Shown piece after piece: positions 1 to 9,674 of a stretch of DNA of 64,000 nt (position 1 is its first letter; every line of letters starts with the position of its first letter). The notes beneath the pieces were generated by a model. That model did not search any database, was not told the DNA's origin, and saw only the letters and a program-made list of their open reading frames with translations. The DNA comes from Nephrocerus scutellatus (taxonomy: Eukaryota; Arthropoda; Insecta; Diptera; Pipunculidae): NCBI GenBank assembly GCA_947095585.1, contig OX352761.1, positions 87,176,419 through 87,240,418 on the forward strand. The letters are read 5' to 3'. The translations under genes were made by a program, and so were the position numbers.

Positions 1-50
1 TCCAGAGAGCAGTAAAGAAGAGTAATGGGTTAAGGAGTGAGACTCCAGGG

Positions 51-1188
51 GTGACTGAAGAGGTCATAAAGGTGCGAATCGACTACGTGGAATCAATCTA
101 TCGGGAGTTTTGCGAGGTGCAATACCAGGTCGAGGCTGTGTGCGGTGCGGAGGAAATTGAAGGAGAATACGTAAAACGTGAACAAGCGGAGGATTATTAC
201 TTCGCAGCGATTTCCAACCTGAAGACAGTGAGGAGACAAATATCCGCTATTGAGAGTCGCCAAGATGAGGTCAAATCATCACCAAATCAACAGTCGATTG
301 ATGCACACTTGCCTCGAATCAACGTTCCAATCTTCAACGGTGAGTACACCAGTTGGACCGAATTCGAAAATTTATTTGTTGACCTCATCCACAACAACGA
401 AAGGCTGGCTAACTCATAGAAACTACATTACCTAAAAGCAAATCTGACTGGAGATGCAACCTTGTTGCTCAAGTCCGTGAGCATCACGAACGATAACTAC
501 GAGGATGCATGGCGCATTCTCCGAGATCGATACGATCACCGTCGTTTCATCATCGACAGCCATCTTCGCAAGTTCCGCACAATGCCAGCCTTGCAACTTG
601 AATCAGCTGCAGGATTGCTCAAAATTCTCGACGTATCGACCGACACCGTTCGCTGCTTGAAGGTTTTAGGAGTGCCGATTACCACATGGGATATCATATT
701 GATCAACATAATTGCTGACAAACTCGACCCAGAAACCCACCGACAATGGGAGATGTCATTAACCAGAGCGAAATATCCATCATACAAGGAGTTGATCGAT
801 TTTCTGAACGCCCGATGGCAATCGCTGGAGATGATTTCCATGACTCGAACCAAATCAAATTCGTCACACTCGTATCTAGAAGTTCCGGCATCATCGCATC
901 CATCGCGGACTCGACCGCATCGTAAGCCGGAAACAATTAGCTCGCTCACTCGTCGTCACTTCAGACGCTCACAACTACGCCTGTCAAGTCTGTGCTGGAC
1001 ATCACAACGTTTTCCAGTGCGAACAATTCAAACTTCTCACAATAGAAGATAAGTCAAACCTCGTCCGCGAAAAGAGGTTATGTTTTAACTGCTTGCGGAC
1101 AGGCCACACTAGTTCGGTCTGCAGATCCAGTTTTTGCCGGATTTGCAATAGAAGACACCACACGCTTCTGCACATCTCGAATTCGGGC
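51..1188 (+). pseudogene. BEL/Pao Gag remnant with C-terminal zinc fingers
   Basis: This is the structural Gag part of the BEL/Pao element, which would form the capsid-like particle and bind the element RNA. One frame is open from 51 to 1052 apart from a TAG at 417-419 and contains the family core around LPRINVPIFNGEYTSW and KLHYLKANLTG. The frame then shifts by one base somewhere near 860-940, after which the zinc-binding section follows: a CxxC...H...C cluster beginning at 982, a CX2CX4HX4C knuckle at 1081-1122, and a third Cys/His cluster just after it. The first open stretch starts at a GTG, not an ATG, so the true start is lost or lies upstream of the window. The stop and the frameshift make it non-functional. 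Confidence 0.85.
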
Positions 1189-1209
1189 ACCAGACCATCC
1201 GTCGGATCA

Positions 1210-1740
1210 TCATCACATACTCAGGTCACAGCCAACCATGTCGCATCGAAATTCGTAGATGTGCTGCTCGCCACAGCAATCGTCATCGTTTCACACGCCA
1301 ACCAAAACTTCACCGTTCGAGCTCTCATGGATTCGGGGTCACAGATCAGCTTCGTTTCAGAGAGCACCGCAAATCGTATCGGATTATCGAGAAAACCAGC
1401 AGCAATCGCAATCAGTGGCATCTGTGCCAATGAGGTGCCCATGTCGCGTTCACTTATTGACAAGTCAAGAAGATCACAGGCACGCTGTCATCTCAACCCA
1501 TCGACACACATCAATGGCCACACTTGAAACATTTGGAACTTGCCGATCCCCATTACCATCGTCCCAACCGAATTGACATATTGCTCGGAGCTGATGTCAT
1601 TGGAATGCTCCAAAAGGATGGTTGCATTACTGGTGTCAGCGGTTCACCCTTCGCACAGAACACCAAACTGGGATACATACTCTTCGGCAAGGTGGAACGC
1701 AAGGCAACCAATCAATTGTTGAGTTTGACAACGAAAATTG
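1210..1740 (+). pseudogene. BEL/Pao aspartic protease remnant
   Basis: This is the protease that would cleave the Gag-Pol polyprotein. The catalytic triad DSG is visible at 1330-1338 within ALMDSGSQISFVSE, a form typical of BEL/Pao proteases, preceded by the VLLATAIV strand. The distal part carries the family block LELADPHYHRPNRIDILLGADV (from about 1527) and GYILFGKVERK. The two halves lie in different frames: the first belongs to the open stretch 1093-1527, the second to 1524-2006, so there is a frameshift between about 1450 and 1527. What is seen is motif-level; that the protein is dead is inferred from the frameshift. Confidence 0.85.
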
Positions 1741-3514
1741 AGAATTATGACACAATCGATAGCACACTCAGGTCATTTTGGGAGATCGAGGACGTTTGTT
1801 CACGTCGAGAACTAACCCACGATGAATCAAAATGTGAACAGCATTACGAATCAACACACTATCGCAATGAAGATGGAAGATACACAGTCTTCCTACCATT
1901 CAACGACAATTCTTCACCACTTGAAAGACCACGAGACGGCGCAATCCTCAGACTGCAACATATGGAACGTCGGTTTACTAAGAACTATCGTGTTGAACGA
2001 CGATAGCAAATCGCCTGATCAGATGTGTTATCTTCCTCATCACGGTGTAATGCAACGAAAACTACGTGTGGTTTTCGACGCATCACATAAAACAACAACA
2101 TAAACAAAACAACAATCGCTAAATCAGAAGCTTCGCATTGGTCCCAAACTTCAGCACAGCATCTTCGAAATACTAACTCGTTTTCGCAACCACAAATTCG
2201 TTTTCGTCGCAGATATACCGACAGATCCTGATAGCACCCGAGCATAGGAACTATCAGCGAATCGTATGGCGAAATTCCCCAGAAGAACCAATAAGAGATT
2301 TTCGACTGTGCACCGTCTCTAACGGCACTGCTAGCGCTCCGTATCTGGCAATTCGTACCATCCATCAGCTCGCACGAGACGAACTGGAGAGATTTCCAAT
2401 CGCAGCCGAAGTCGCCTCAAGAGACTTTTACGTCGACGACTTGATGACCGGTTCACACGACATTGCGGATTTAATCGAAGTCCAGAGACAAATAGTGGCG
2501 TTGCTCCGATGTGGTGGTTTTGAACTGGGGAAGTGGTCCTCGAACAGCCAACATCTTCTTAATGAGATACCGGCCGAATTCCGCGAGCCTCAGGGACGAC
2601 TTGAGCTAAATTGGGATCAATCAGTGAAAACTCTTGGACTGCATTGGTCTCCCTCGGCCGATTGTATCGGATTCAACATCAGCTCAGTATCTGATATTCG
2701 TGCACCAACCAAACGAACAATATTGTCGCAATCATCGAAGATCTTCGATCCACTCGGCTGGGTATTTCCGACCACAATTATCGCAAAAATCATGTTCCAA
2801 GAGTTGTGGGTACTCGGCATATCGTGGGACGAAGCGGTCACACAGTCAATCGCTCAAAGATGGCTTACTTATCGAGGTAGTTTGAGCTCTTTGGAGGCTC
2901 TCAGAATCGATCGCTGGATAAATCATTCGAAAGACAACACCGATATTCAAATTCACGGTTTCAGCGACGCCTCCTCCAAGGCCTACGCAGCTGTGGTGTA
3001 TACTCGTACGACGTCGACAGATGGATCTGTTAACACCAATATTCTGGCATCCAAAATAAAGGTTGCCCCACTGAAGACCATCAGCTTGCCACGATTGGAG
3101 CTTTTTGCCAGCGTACTCCTAGCCAAACTCATGCACACCATCGGCACATCCCTCAACGTGTCACAGTCTCAAATGTTTGCATGGACCGATTCGGAAGTGG
3201 TTCTTGGTTGGTTACGCAGTTCTCCTAACCGGTGGAAGACGTTCGTGGCAAACCGGGTTTCGCAAATCCTAGACTATCTTCAGCCCACCAATTGGAACCA
3301 TGTCGACACTAAGCAGAACCCCGCTGACTGCGCTTCTCGTGGCGTTGAACCATCATTATTACACAACCATCCATTGTGGTGGACGGGTCCTGTTTGGCTG
3401 CGGGAAGATATAAGCAAGTGGCCACTTCAGAAGACTCGCGAGGTTTATACGAACATCGATGAACGCAAAATAAATTCAATGATCGCAACGCATGCATACC
3501 ATTTACGCGCTTGA
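1741..3514 (+). pseudogene. BEL/Pao reverse transcriptase and RNase H remnant
   Basis: This section would copy the element RNA into DNA. Upstream it carries the linker block LRSFWEIEDV and the KLRVVFDASHKT motif that opens the RT domain, in shifted frames with stops near 2101 and about 2215-2245. The catalytic YVDD is at 2429-2440 and the frame is then open to 3514, covering the thumb, the LSQSSKIFDPLGW motif, and an RNase H domain with FSDASSKAYAAVVY (about 2960), LPRLELFA (about 3088) and WTDSEVVLGWL (about 3183). The first RT catalytic aspartate region (VFVADI) is interrupted by a small deletion at about 2215. A TGA closes the frame at 3512-3514; downstream pol resumes in another frame. 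Decayed but highly recognisable. Confidence 0.9.
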
Positions 3515-5091
3515 TGTTCATCGCTCGGAAAATTACTTCGTGTCACGGCTTTAAGCAGACGCCCCGTCCAACGTCGACGTATCAGCGCAGCAACGCGATT
3601 AGAAGGTTTCATAACCGTACTGGAGCTCAATTGGTCAATCGAGTTCTGGGTCAGGCTGGTTCAATCAATCCATTTCGCTGACGAGATATCACGATGCCAT
3701 TCAGGGGAACACCTACTCGACAGAAGCCCACTTCGGTCTCTAAATCCTTTTGTTGACGTCGACGGGATCCTACGTGTTGGAGGGCGGCTTAAAAACTCGA
3801 ATGTGCCATACACAGAGAAGCATCCGATAATTCTTCCCAATGATGATCAACTCACCCAATTAATCATTTCACAAGCACATCGCACAACGCTACACGGCGG
3901 TCCACAGCTGATGTTGGCTCATTTACGAAAGCACTACTGGATCCTGAGCATCAAAACCTTAGTGCGCTCGCACGTCCATAAATGCGTCGTGTGCTTTTGC
4001 CATCGCTCAATTACGAGCCAGCAAATGATGGCGAATCTTCCATCGCATCGTGTTACACCATCGAGGCCGTTTTTGCACAGCGGCGTGGACTATGCGGGCC
4101 CGATATCGATCAAACTACATAAGGGCCGCGGTGGTGCATCGACGAAAGGTTACATCTGTTTATTCGTCTGTCTATCCACCAAAGCACTGCATTTGGAGCT
4201 GGTGTCCGAGCTCACCACCAATGCATTTATCGCATCGTTTAAGAGGTTCACTGCACGAAGAGGCAAAATCCAAAGCCTATACAGCGATTGTGCAACCAAC
4301 TTCGTCGGATCCATTCGTCAACTGGCATTCCTACATCAGCAGAGCACTTAAGCTGTGAGTCCCGAGCTAGCTGCACTATTGGCTCAAGATAACACCACCT
4401 GGAAATTTATCCCTCCTGCCTCACCACATTTCGGCGGATTGTGGGAAGCAGGAGTGAAATCAGTGAATTATCATTTACGACGTGTCATAGGCGAAACCTT
4501 ACTCACATTCGAGGAATTGACGACGTGGCAGTGCCAGATGGAATCGTGCTTGAATTCGCGACCATTATGCCCCATGTCGGACGACCCAGATGAATGCACG
4601 ATCCTCACCCCAGGTCATTTTCTGATCGGGGAGGCACCAATCACGACACCCGAACCAGAATTGCTCGAGGTAAAAACCAACCGTCTCAATCGTTTCCAAC
4701 TAGTTCAAAGGATGTACCAGCATTTCTGGAGAATTTGGTCTACAGAATACCTCGCCCGCCTGCAACAACGCCAAAAGTGGTTGAGAACCAACAACAACAT
4801 TGTCATCGGCGAATTGGTGCTCATCAAGGAAGAAACCACGCCACCTTCGAAATGGCTACTCGCAGAGTCATCGATACGCATCCGGGATCTGACGGACGAG
4901 TTCGAGTCGCAACAGTGAGATGTCAGAACGCTGTGTACAAGCGACCAGTGACAAAACTGTGCCTACTGCCCATCACGCGCACATCGGAAGTTATCTACTA
5001 CTATGAGAAAATGACATTCGAGAAAATGACATTTGAGAGAATTGTCAGTTCTACTTCTTCCCTTTTGACTATCGATCGAGTGCAGAACTGA
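3515..5091 (+). pseudogene. BEL/Pao integrase remnant
   Basis: This would insert the element DNA into the genome. After a frameshift the sequence resumes with the conserved VDGILRVGGRL block, then the HHCC zinc domain (ending KCVVC near 3990). The integrase core has Asp codons at 4088-4090 (DYAGP) and 4286-4288 (YSDCATNF) and Glu at 4445-4447 (LWEAGVKS). Where most relatives read SDNGTNF, this copy has SDCATNF. An in-frame TAA at 4349-4351 splits the core. A second frameshift at about 4855-4870 moves the C-terminal part (VIDTHPGSDGRVRVATVR, then KLCLLPI) into the frame that ends at 5089-5091. Function is lost; the family assignment is firm. Confidence 0.88.
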
Positions 5092-5350
5092 ACATCTCTA
5101 CGCATAACGAATTCAATAAATGTTTTTTATACAAATTTGCTTGTGATTTAAGTTCACTAATTGTAAATACTAGAAATTATTGCATATGTTCAATATATGC
5201 ATTTCAATAAAGTTTTTACTCGTGCAAGCATTCGACATAACCGCATTCTCATCAATCCACGTTTTGGTCTTTCGTATTCGCTATTCATTCGACATTTTGG
5301 TCTTTCATATTCGCTATTCATTCAACATCCTTGTTTTTCAGACCAAGCAA
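5000..5350 (+). terminator. Probable 3' LTR region of the BEL element with poly(A) signals
   Basis: Two AATAAA hexamers occur at 5115-5120 and 5206-5211 just after the end of pol, in AT-rich sequence. A 15-bp tandem repeat (5005-5034) precedes them. Position and composition fit a decayed 3' LTR, but without the 5' LTR the boundaries cannot be seen. Inference. Confidence 0.4.
5262..5327 (+). repeat. Two tandem copies of a 33-bp unit
   Basis: The unit begins TTTTGGTCTTTC and is repeated at 5262-5294 and 5295-5327 with two substitutions. Nothing else about it is recognisable. Confidence 0.85.
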
Positions 5351-5943
5351 TCACAACTCATCCAACAATCGGAGATACACATGCGTATAAGATTTGAAGA
5401 AAATCGGCTAAATTTTGTAAAAAAAATTGTATGGCTGTATGTGTGCAGTAGGATGCAGTGGACGAGGCGCTAAATGATGGTAGAACAAAAGGTGAGGTAT
5501 TATTCTAAGTATAAAGAATGGATAACAGGGGTATAAGAGTTAGACGTAACAAGTGATTGTGAAGTGATTATGTAGATGGGTTAAAGGGAATTAGCTATGT
5601 AGACTACTGGATTATAAGGACTAATAAGGAATTTAGGTTTAAGCATTATCTGAAGTCAAAAAGGACAGTGTCTTATTACTCAAATCGTAGAGATGCAGTG
5701 AAGCGAGGAAATTATACTAAATACATATCTAAGTAAAGTTTAACATCAAACCAGTACAAGTTATCTATGGATGATTATTGAGGAAGTAGAGGGGATGATG
5801 AGTAAAAATTCATATCCTTCGAGGCGGGTATAACATGCGTCATAGGGCCGCCATATCGGAGTAGATTTAGGGCCGTTATCTATTACTACACAAATGTTGT
5901 TCCTAGAAAATGTAGACAATTTAATTCGGCGTTGTTAAAAATA
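5351..5943. other. AT-rich stretch without recognisable gene
   Basis: No open frame of note, no RNA gene and no repeat was recognised between the BEL remnant and the mariner element. It ends at the TA dinucleotide that forms the left target duplication of the mariner. Confidence 0.6.
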
Positions 5944-6596
5944 AAGGGTGATCAATTTAGAGGTATCGGATTTTAAATTGAAATAAAACAACAAACATTC
6001 AAATTGATTGGGCAATCTTTTTTATTTTAGTTTAGAACCATTTATGACATTTATTTTTTGAAGATAATCCCTTTCAAATGTTGGCCGCAACTGCGCCATA
6101 ATTCGGCCATCCGAAAACACTAATTTTGAACGACTCGCTCGAGGACTTCGGTCGGTATCTCGCGAATAACTTGAGTGATGTTGGCTTCCAATGCCTCAAT
6201 CGTAGCTGGTTTATCCACAAAACATTTAGACTTTACATACCCCCACAAAAAAAAGTCCAAAGGTGTGATATCACACGATCTTGGTGGCCAATTCACCGGT
6301 CCGACACGAGAGATCAATTGCTCACCGAAACGAGGACGCAGTAAATCCATTAAGCCAAAAATGGGACTCATCGCTGAACACCATAAGTTGGCCTGAGCGC
6401 GCGATGAACACTTTTCACAGAGCGTCGATTTTTGTAATAAAACTGTACGATTTGTAAACGTTGTTGAGGCGTTAGTCTTTCCATGATGAAATGTCAATGA
6501 ATACTGAATAAAATTATGTATTTAGTTTTAGAGTAGTCACGCGTGACATGTCAAAAAAATCCTATTGGAAAAAGTACCTCCAATCTGATCACCCTT
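5944..6596 (-). mobile_element. Internally deleted Tc1/mariner element (653 bp) with TIRs and TA target duplication
   Basis: The left end AAGGGTGATCAATTTAGAGG and the reverse complement of the right end AAGGGTGATCAGATTGGAGG are matching terminal inverted repeats. Both ends are flanked by TA (5942-5943 and 6597-6598), the standard target duplication of this superfamily. Transposase pieces on the minus strand lie between the ends. At 653 bp the copy is about half the length expected for a full mariner, and two internal deletions are visible in the transposase. It resembles a miniature derivative that could only move with transposase supplied elsewhere; whether it ever did is inference. Confidence 0.9.
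6051..6484 (-). pseudogene. Mariner transposase remnant (DUF4817/DDE type), twice deleted
   Basis: Read on the minus strand, an ATG at 6482-6484 opens the family's N-terminal MERLTPQQRLQIVQFYYKN segment. After about 38 codons this runs directly into FSDESHFWLNG, which carries a catalytic Asp, so most of the DNA-binding region and the first catalytic Asp are missing. A second deletion joins that to the block FGEQLISRVGPVNWPPRSCD, followed by ITPLDFFLWGYVK with the last catalytic Asp. The C-terminal frame has a TAG at 6120-6122 and continues to a TAA at 6051-6053. Three different frames are used. The WPPRSCD-TPLDFFLWG signature is typical of a common insect mariner lineage (possibly the rosa-like group). 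The protein cannot be functional. Confidence 0.85.
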
Positions 6597-6644
6597 TATA
6601 AACCGAATTTGTACTACATCCCATTCCAGAGATATTCCCATTTA

Positions 6645-6936
6645 GGGGAGCCGTGGCTCAGTGGAAGTGCACATGGCTGCTAAGCGGGAGGTTCAGGTTC
6701 AAATCCCAGCAACACCAAAAGTATTTTTCACGGTGTCCCACCTCTCGCGAATGTATGACAAACGTTCCGAGAGTAACACCTTGTCACGGAAAGCTTCTCA
6801 ATTCGCCGTTCGGATCCGGCCTTAAATTGTAGGTCCCTTCCATTTTGTGTCCAAAAATTAACATACGCAGCACAAATGGTCGCGAGAAGTTAGGCCTTGG
6901 ACCGCAATGGTCTGTCGCGCCGAATATTATTATTAT
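6645..6936 (+). mobile_element. tRNA-derived SINE, full-length-looking
   Basis: The head (6645 to about 6717) is tRNA-like with both internal polymerase III boxes. It is followed by a non-tRNA body of about 200 bp and a short (ATT)n tail at 6924-6936. A second copy of the body and tail lies reversed at 8195-8400 and a third fragment at 8674-8765, which shows it is a dispersed repeat and not a tRNA gene. SINEs have no protein of their own and depend on a LINE for movement; which LINE this one used cannot be seen. Confidence 0.8.
6654..6706 (+). promoter_or_regulatory. Polymerase III internal promoter of the SINE (A and B boxes)
   Basis: A box TGGCTCAGTGG at 6654-6664 and B box GGTTCAAATCC at 6696-6706 match the polymerase III consensus and are spaced as in a tRNA. 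Confidence 0.8.
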
Positions 6937-7080
6937 GCCAAAAATAATGTGGATTGGTTGGTGAGTGGATGTGATGCAACTGGCTATTTTAACACCGCCT
7001 ACAAAACATGTTAGCATTACCTCAAACAACTAACTTGTGTAATATTAACACAAATTGAAGCAAAATGCATACAAAATAGT

Positions 7081-7086
7081 TTTATT
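7081..7086 (-). terminator. Candidate poly(A) signal of the dehydrogenase gene
   Basis: TTTATT on the plus strand is AATAAA on the minus strand. It lies about 270 bp downstream of the stop codon of the dehydrogenase exon, a reasonable 3' UTR length. Other AT-rich hexamers nearby could serve instead. Confidence 0.45.
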
Positions 7087-7354
7087 TTTCGCATTCTTTA
7101 TAAATTTGGGTTCTACAGCCAAGATCTGGTTTTCTGGTGTTCTCTTGGATTCAAAATTGGAACATTTCTAGAACCAAAGCGCCCAGTTTGCATTGTTCCG
7201 TTGGTTTATTTCTTTCTTTTATACTGCGTTGTTGATAGTAGAATTTGGCGTACACTCTTTTAGCTTCTGCAAGAAATGAAATAGTGAAAGTTGATTGGTT
7301 TTTGATTGTTTAATTAAAATAATTGTAATATATATATATATAATAATTACATTT

Positions 7355-7695
7355 TTAGTCCTTTTTATTTTCATTATCTACAAGTCTCAAAACTCTAGCT
7401 GTCTCCATGTATAGCTTTTTAGCCAGTTCTTTATCTCTACCCATTTCTGATGGGGAGGAAATTTTACAGTCACTGTGAAGTTTAAATATAGGTATAATTT
7501 ACATAAGTATTGGTATTGTCTTGAAAGTTTGAAATACATAGTATTTACTTGAAGTATTCACCGGAAACTTGTTTTAGCAGTGGATCCGTAGCTAATCGTA
7601 TGATGCATTGTGCGCCTTCGCAAGGGTTTTTCATAAATAACCAAATCCAAGGATAAGTCATCAGTTTTACGCACATCGCTGACATAAGCGGGGAG
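7355..7695 (-). CDS. C-terminal two exons of a retinol-dehydrogenase-like short-chain dehydrogenase (partial)
   Basis: Two exons can be read on the minus strand. The first, about 7695 to 7549, encodes PWIWLFMKNPCEGAQCIIRL followed by ATDPLLKQVSGEYF. It ends at a GT donor (7548-7547). A 76-bp intron ends in CAG at 7475-7473. The last exon, 7472 to 7355, restores the frame and encodes NDCKISSPSEMGRDKELAKK and then a short basic tail to a TAA at 7355-7357. The P-x-EGAQ...LA-x-DP...VSGEYFNDC pattern is the C-terminal signature of the RDH11-14 group of NAD(P)-dependent short-chain dehydrogenases, which reduce or oxidise retinoids and lipid aldehydes at the ER membrane. Only about 88 of some 300 residues are here: the Rossmann fold and the YxxxK active site are absent. 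No upstream exon was found between 7.7 kb and the end of the window. It may be a live gene with a very long intron, or a stranded fragment. The acceptor of the first exon is the least certain point. Confidence 0.72.
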
Positions 7696-7950
7696 CTATA
7701 AGTATATACATTTTCATAAATCAGGCATATATTAATATTGATTGTCATTTTGAACATTATTAAAACATCAAAAAACGGAAGGCCACTAGCTGACAGCAAT
7801 GAGTCCATTGTGAAATTTTCATTTTTTTTCTATACCTACTTATATCAACATGACGGGATCTACATTATGTTTTCGATTTCAATAAAAATCCTTTGTTTTC
7901 TTTTGTGCTGTTCTTCGCAAAAACAGTTAACATCTACTTTCATTTCATTC
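7696..7950. other. Non-coding AT-rich stretch upstream of the dehydrogenase exons
   Basis: This would be intron of the minus-strand dehydrogenase gene if that gene continues upstream. No further exon with dehydrogenase similarity was recognised here. Confidence 0.5.
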
Positions 7951-8090
7951 ATCATTTATCGGGGATTTAAGAAAAAGCTTAAAAAAAGTCCTAAACGAAG
8001 TTTCTACCGTTAGTATTAACAGAGCAACTTCAGTTAACATGGGTCAGGGTACACCAAAGTAAGCTTTTTCTTAAATCCCCGATAAATGAT
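7951..8090. repeat. Perfect inverted repeat, 31-bp arms, 78-bp spacer
   Basis: The arm at 7951-7981 (starting ATCATTTATCGGGGATTTAA) is repeated as an exact reverse complement at 8060-8090. The structure is 140 bp long and resembles a very small fold-back or MITE-like element. No clear target-site duplication was identified. Confidence 0.9.
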
Positions 8091-8194
8091 TTCAACATTG
8101 GAGATAGACCTTTAATGTAGAACGATTTTTGCTTATAATATACCCAAGAATCATTTCCCAAATTATTGTGCACGAATTAGGGGACACTCTGTAT

Positions 8195-8400
8195 ATTAAT
8201 AATAATAATATTCGGACCGTTGCGGTCCAAGGACTATTTTCTCGCGACCATTTGAGTTGTGCATGTATATTTTTGGACACAAATGAAAGGGACCTACAAT
8301 TTAAGCCCGGATCCAAACGGCGAATTGAGAAGCTTTCTTGAGAAGTAACTCTCGGAACGTTTGTCACCCATTCGCGAGAAGTGGGACACCGTGAAAAATA
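8195..8400 (-). mobile_element. SINE copy, reversed, lacking the tRNA-like head
   Basis: This is the reverse complement of the body and (ATT)n tail of the SINE at 6645. The tail is the AATAATAATA run at 8195-8210 and homology stops at about 8400, before the A and B boxes. It is a 5'-truncated insertion, and the truncated side abuts the sequence duplicated at 8309-9038. Confidence 0.85.
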
Positions 8401-9038
8401 CGGCGCCCTGTATATAAGTGGGCGTTAAAATTGGTATCTATGATCACCGAAATTATGAACGAAACCACAACTAATGCACTACACCAAACTTAATACTTAA
8501 AACACATATTGACACAATTCTGGGTCGCTTCGCCATTCTGGCCAGACAACACCAGTAGGAAGGGATGTTGAATTGTTCGCTGACTTAAATCACCTTACTC
8601 AGCTTGTAAATGAGCCTACACGAATACCTGACATTGCAAATCGTTCCGCAAACACCCTTGACTTGTTCCTTACGGATCCAAACGGCGAATTGAGAAGCTT
8701 TCTTGAGAAGTAACTCTCGGAACGTTTGTCACCCATTCGCGAGAAGTGGGACACCGTGAAAAATACGGCGCCCTGTATATAAGTGGGCGTTAAAATTGGT
8801 ATCTATGATCACCGAAATTATGAACGAAACCACAACTAATGCACTACACCAAACTTAATACTTAAAACACATATTGACACAATTCTGGGTCGCTTCGACA
8901 TTCTGGCCAGACAACACCAGTAGGAAGGGATGTTGAATTGTTCGCTGACTTAAATCACCTTACTCAGCTTGTAAATGAGCCTACACGAATACCTGACATT
9001 GCAAATCGTTCCGCAAACACCCTTGACTTGTTCCTTAC
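8309..9038. repeat. Tandem duplication of a 365-bp segment
   Basis: Positions 8309-8673 and 8674-9038 are direct tandem copies with, by eye, one difference (CTTCGCC versus CTTCGAC near 8533 and 8898). Each copy starts inside the reversed SINE, crosses about 115 bp of unassigned sequence and ends inside the endonuclease region of the non-LTR element. The duplication therefore happened after both insertions and is recent relative to them. Confidence 0.95.
8674..8765 (-). mobile_element. SINE fragment carried by the tandem duplication
   Basis: This is the second copy of the part of the reversed SINE lying right of 8309; it exists only because of the 365-bp duplication. Confidence 0.85.
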
Positions 9039-9674
9039 CTCTCGTCTTGGTAATTACCTCGTCAATGTATTATCGCCTCTAGGCTCGTCTGCCCATTGTG
9101 TTGTATTAGCTAATTTCTCGTTAATAAACCACGCAGTTAGAGAAAAAACTCCCATAAAAACAGTAACAGTAACAAATTCTTTGGGAGTTTTAACTGGTCG
9201 CTATTTTTTCGCGATAACAACGTGGATGCCGCCGCTGATGCAATCACAGACATCATTCTTATTGGTATGAGAAAGTTTATCCCCTTCAGGGATAAGTCTA
9301 TCAAACCAAAGGATGATGGATGGTACGACTCGAGCTGTAAAGAGGCTTCTAGTATTAGAGAGGTATGCTTTCGGTTTTACAAAGCAAACCCTACAGAGGA
9401 AAACCGAACAAATTTTAAACGAGCCAGAAATGATTGCAATGCTCATCTTCGGCTAGTCAAATTTGCCTACGACCGAAAATTAAGGCAAGAAATACTACAA
9501 TGTCCCAAACGTAGTAAACATTTTTGGTCATTCGCAAAAAGATTCAAAAATACAGCCTCGTCGTCCATTCCAACGCTCATTTATAATGACACTCCAGTCG
9601 TCAACTCTAAAGCAAAGGCAATCTGTTTGCTGCACGTTTTGCAGCTAGTTCAACGCTTGCAGATTGTGCATTGA
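8879..9674 (+). pseudogene. Endonuclease C-terminus and linker of the non-LTR element
   Basis: The APE endonuclease nicks target DNA to prime reverse transcription. Visible are GRDVELFADLNHLTQLVNEP (from about 8925), NRSANTLDLFLTS and SPLGSSAHCVV. The last corresponds to the family's PLGSSDH block, so the conserved catalytic Asp before His reads Ala here. A frameshift near 9190-9222 moves the continuing linker (VDAAADAITDIILIGMRKFI and following) into another frame, which ends at 9672-9674. The N-terminal catalytic residues are absent. Confidence 0.8.

Larger units (their letters stand above)
1..5211 (+). mobile_element. BEL/Pao-type LTR retrotransposon, 5' end outside window, decayed
   Basis: Gag, aspartic protease, reverse transcriptase, RNase H and integrase sections follow one another in the BEL/Pao order. 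Recognisable family features are the Gag segment preceding a run of three zinc-finger-like motifs, a DSGSQ protease, a YVDD reverse transcriptase and an integrase ending in the FGGLWEAGVKS block. The reading frame is broken by at least two stop codons and several frameshifts, so the copy is dead. The window opens inside the element, so no 5' LTR is available to fix the 3' LTR; polyadenylation-type AATAAA signals at 5115 and 5206 suggest the 3' LTR lies between roughly 5.0 and 5.35 kb. Family assignment is confident; the exact ends are not. Confidence 0.9.

Noticed and set aside
536..949. Minus-strand open frames over the BEL gag (536-949, 703-936) and similar antisense frames elsewhere
   Set aside because: They are shadows of the plus-strand Gag and Pol frames and show no recognisable domains.
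1..5211. An envelope gene making the BEL or gypsy-type copies retrovirus-like
   Set aside because: No third open frame with a signal peptide, membrane segment or envelope motif follows pol in any of the three LTR elements.
6645..6717. A functional tRNA gene
   Set aside because: A and B boxes are present but the anticodon and acceptor stems do not pair well, and the sequence continues into a dispersed repeat body; it is a SINE head.
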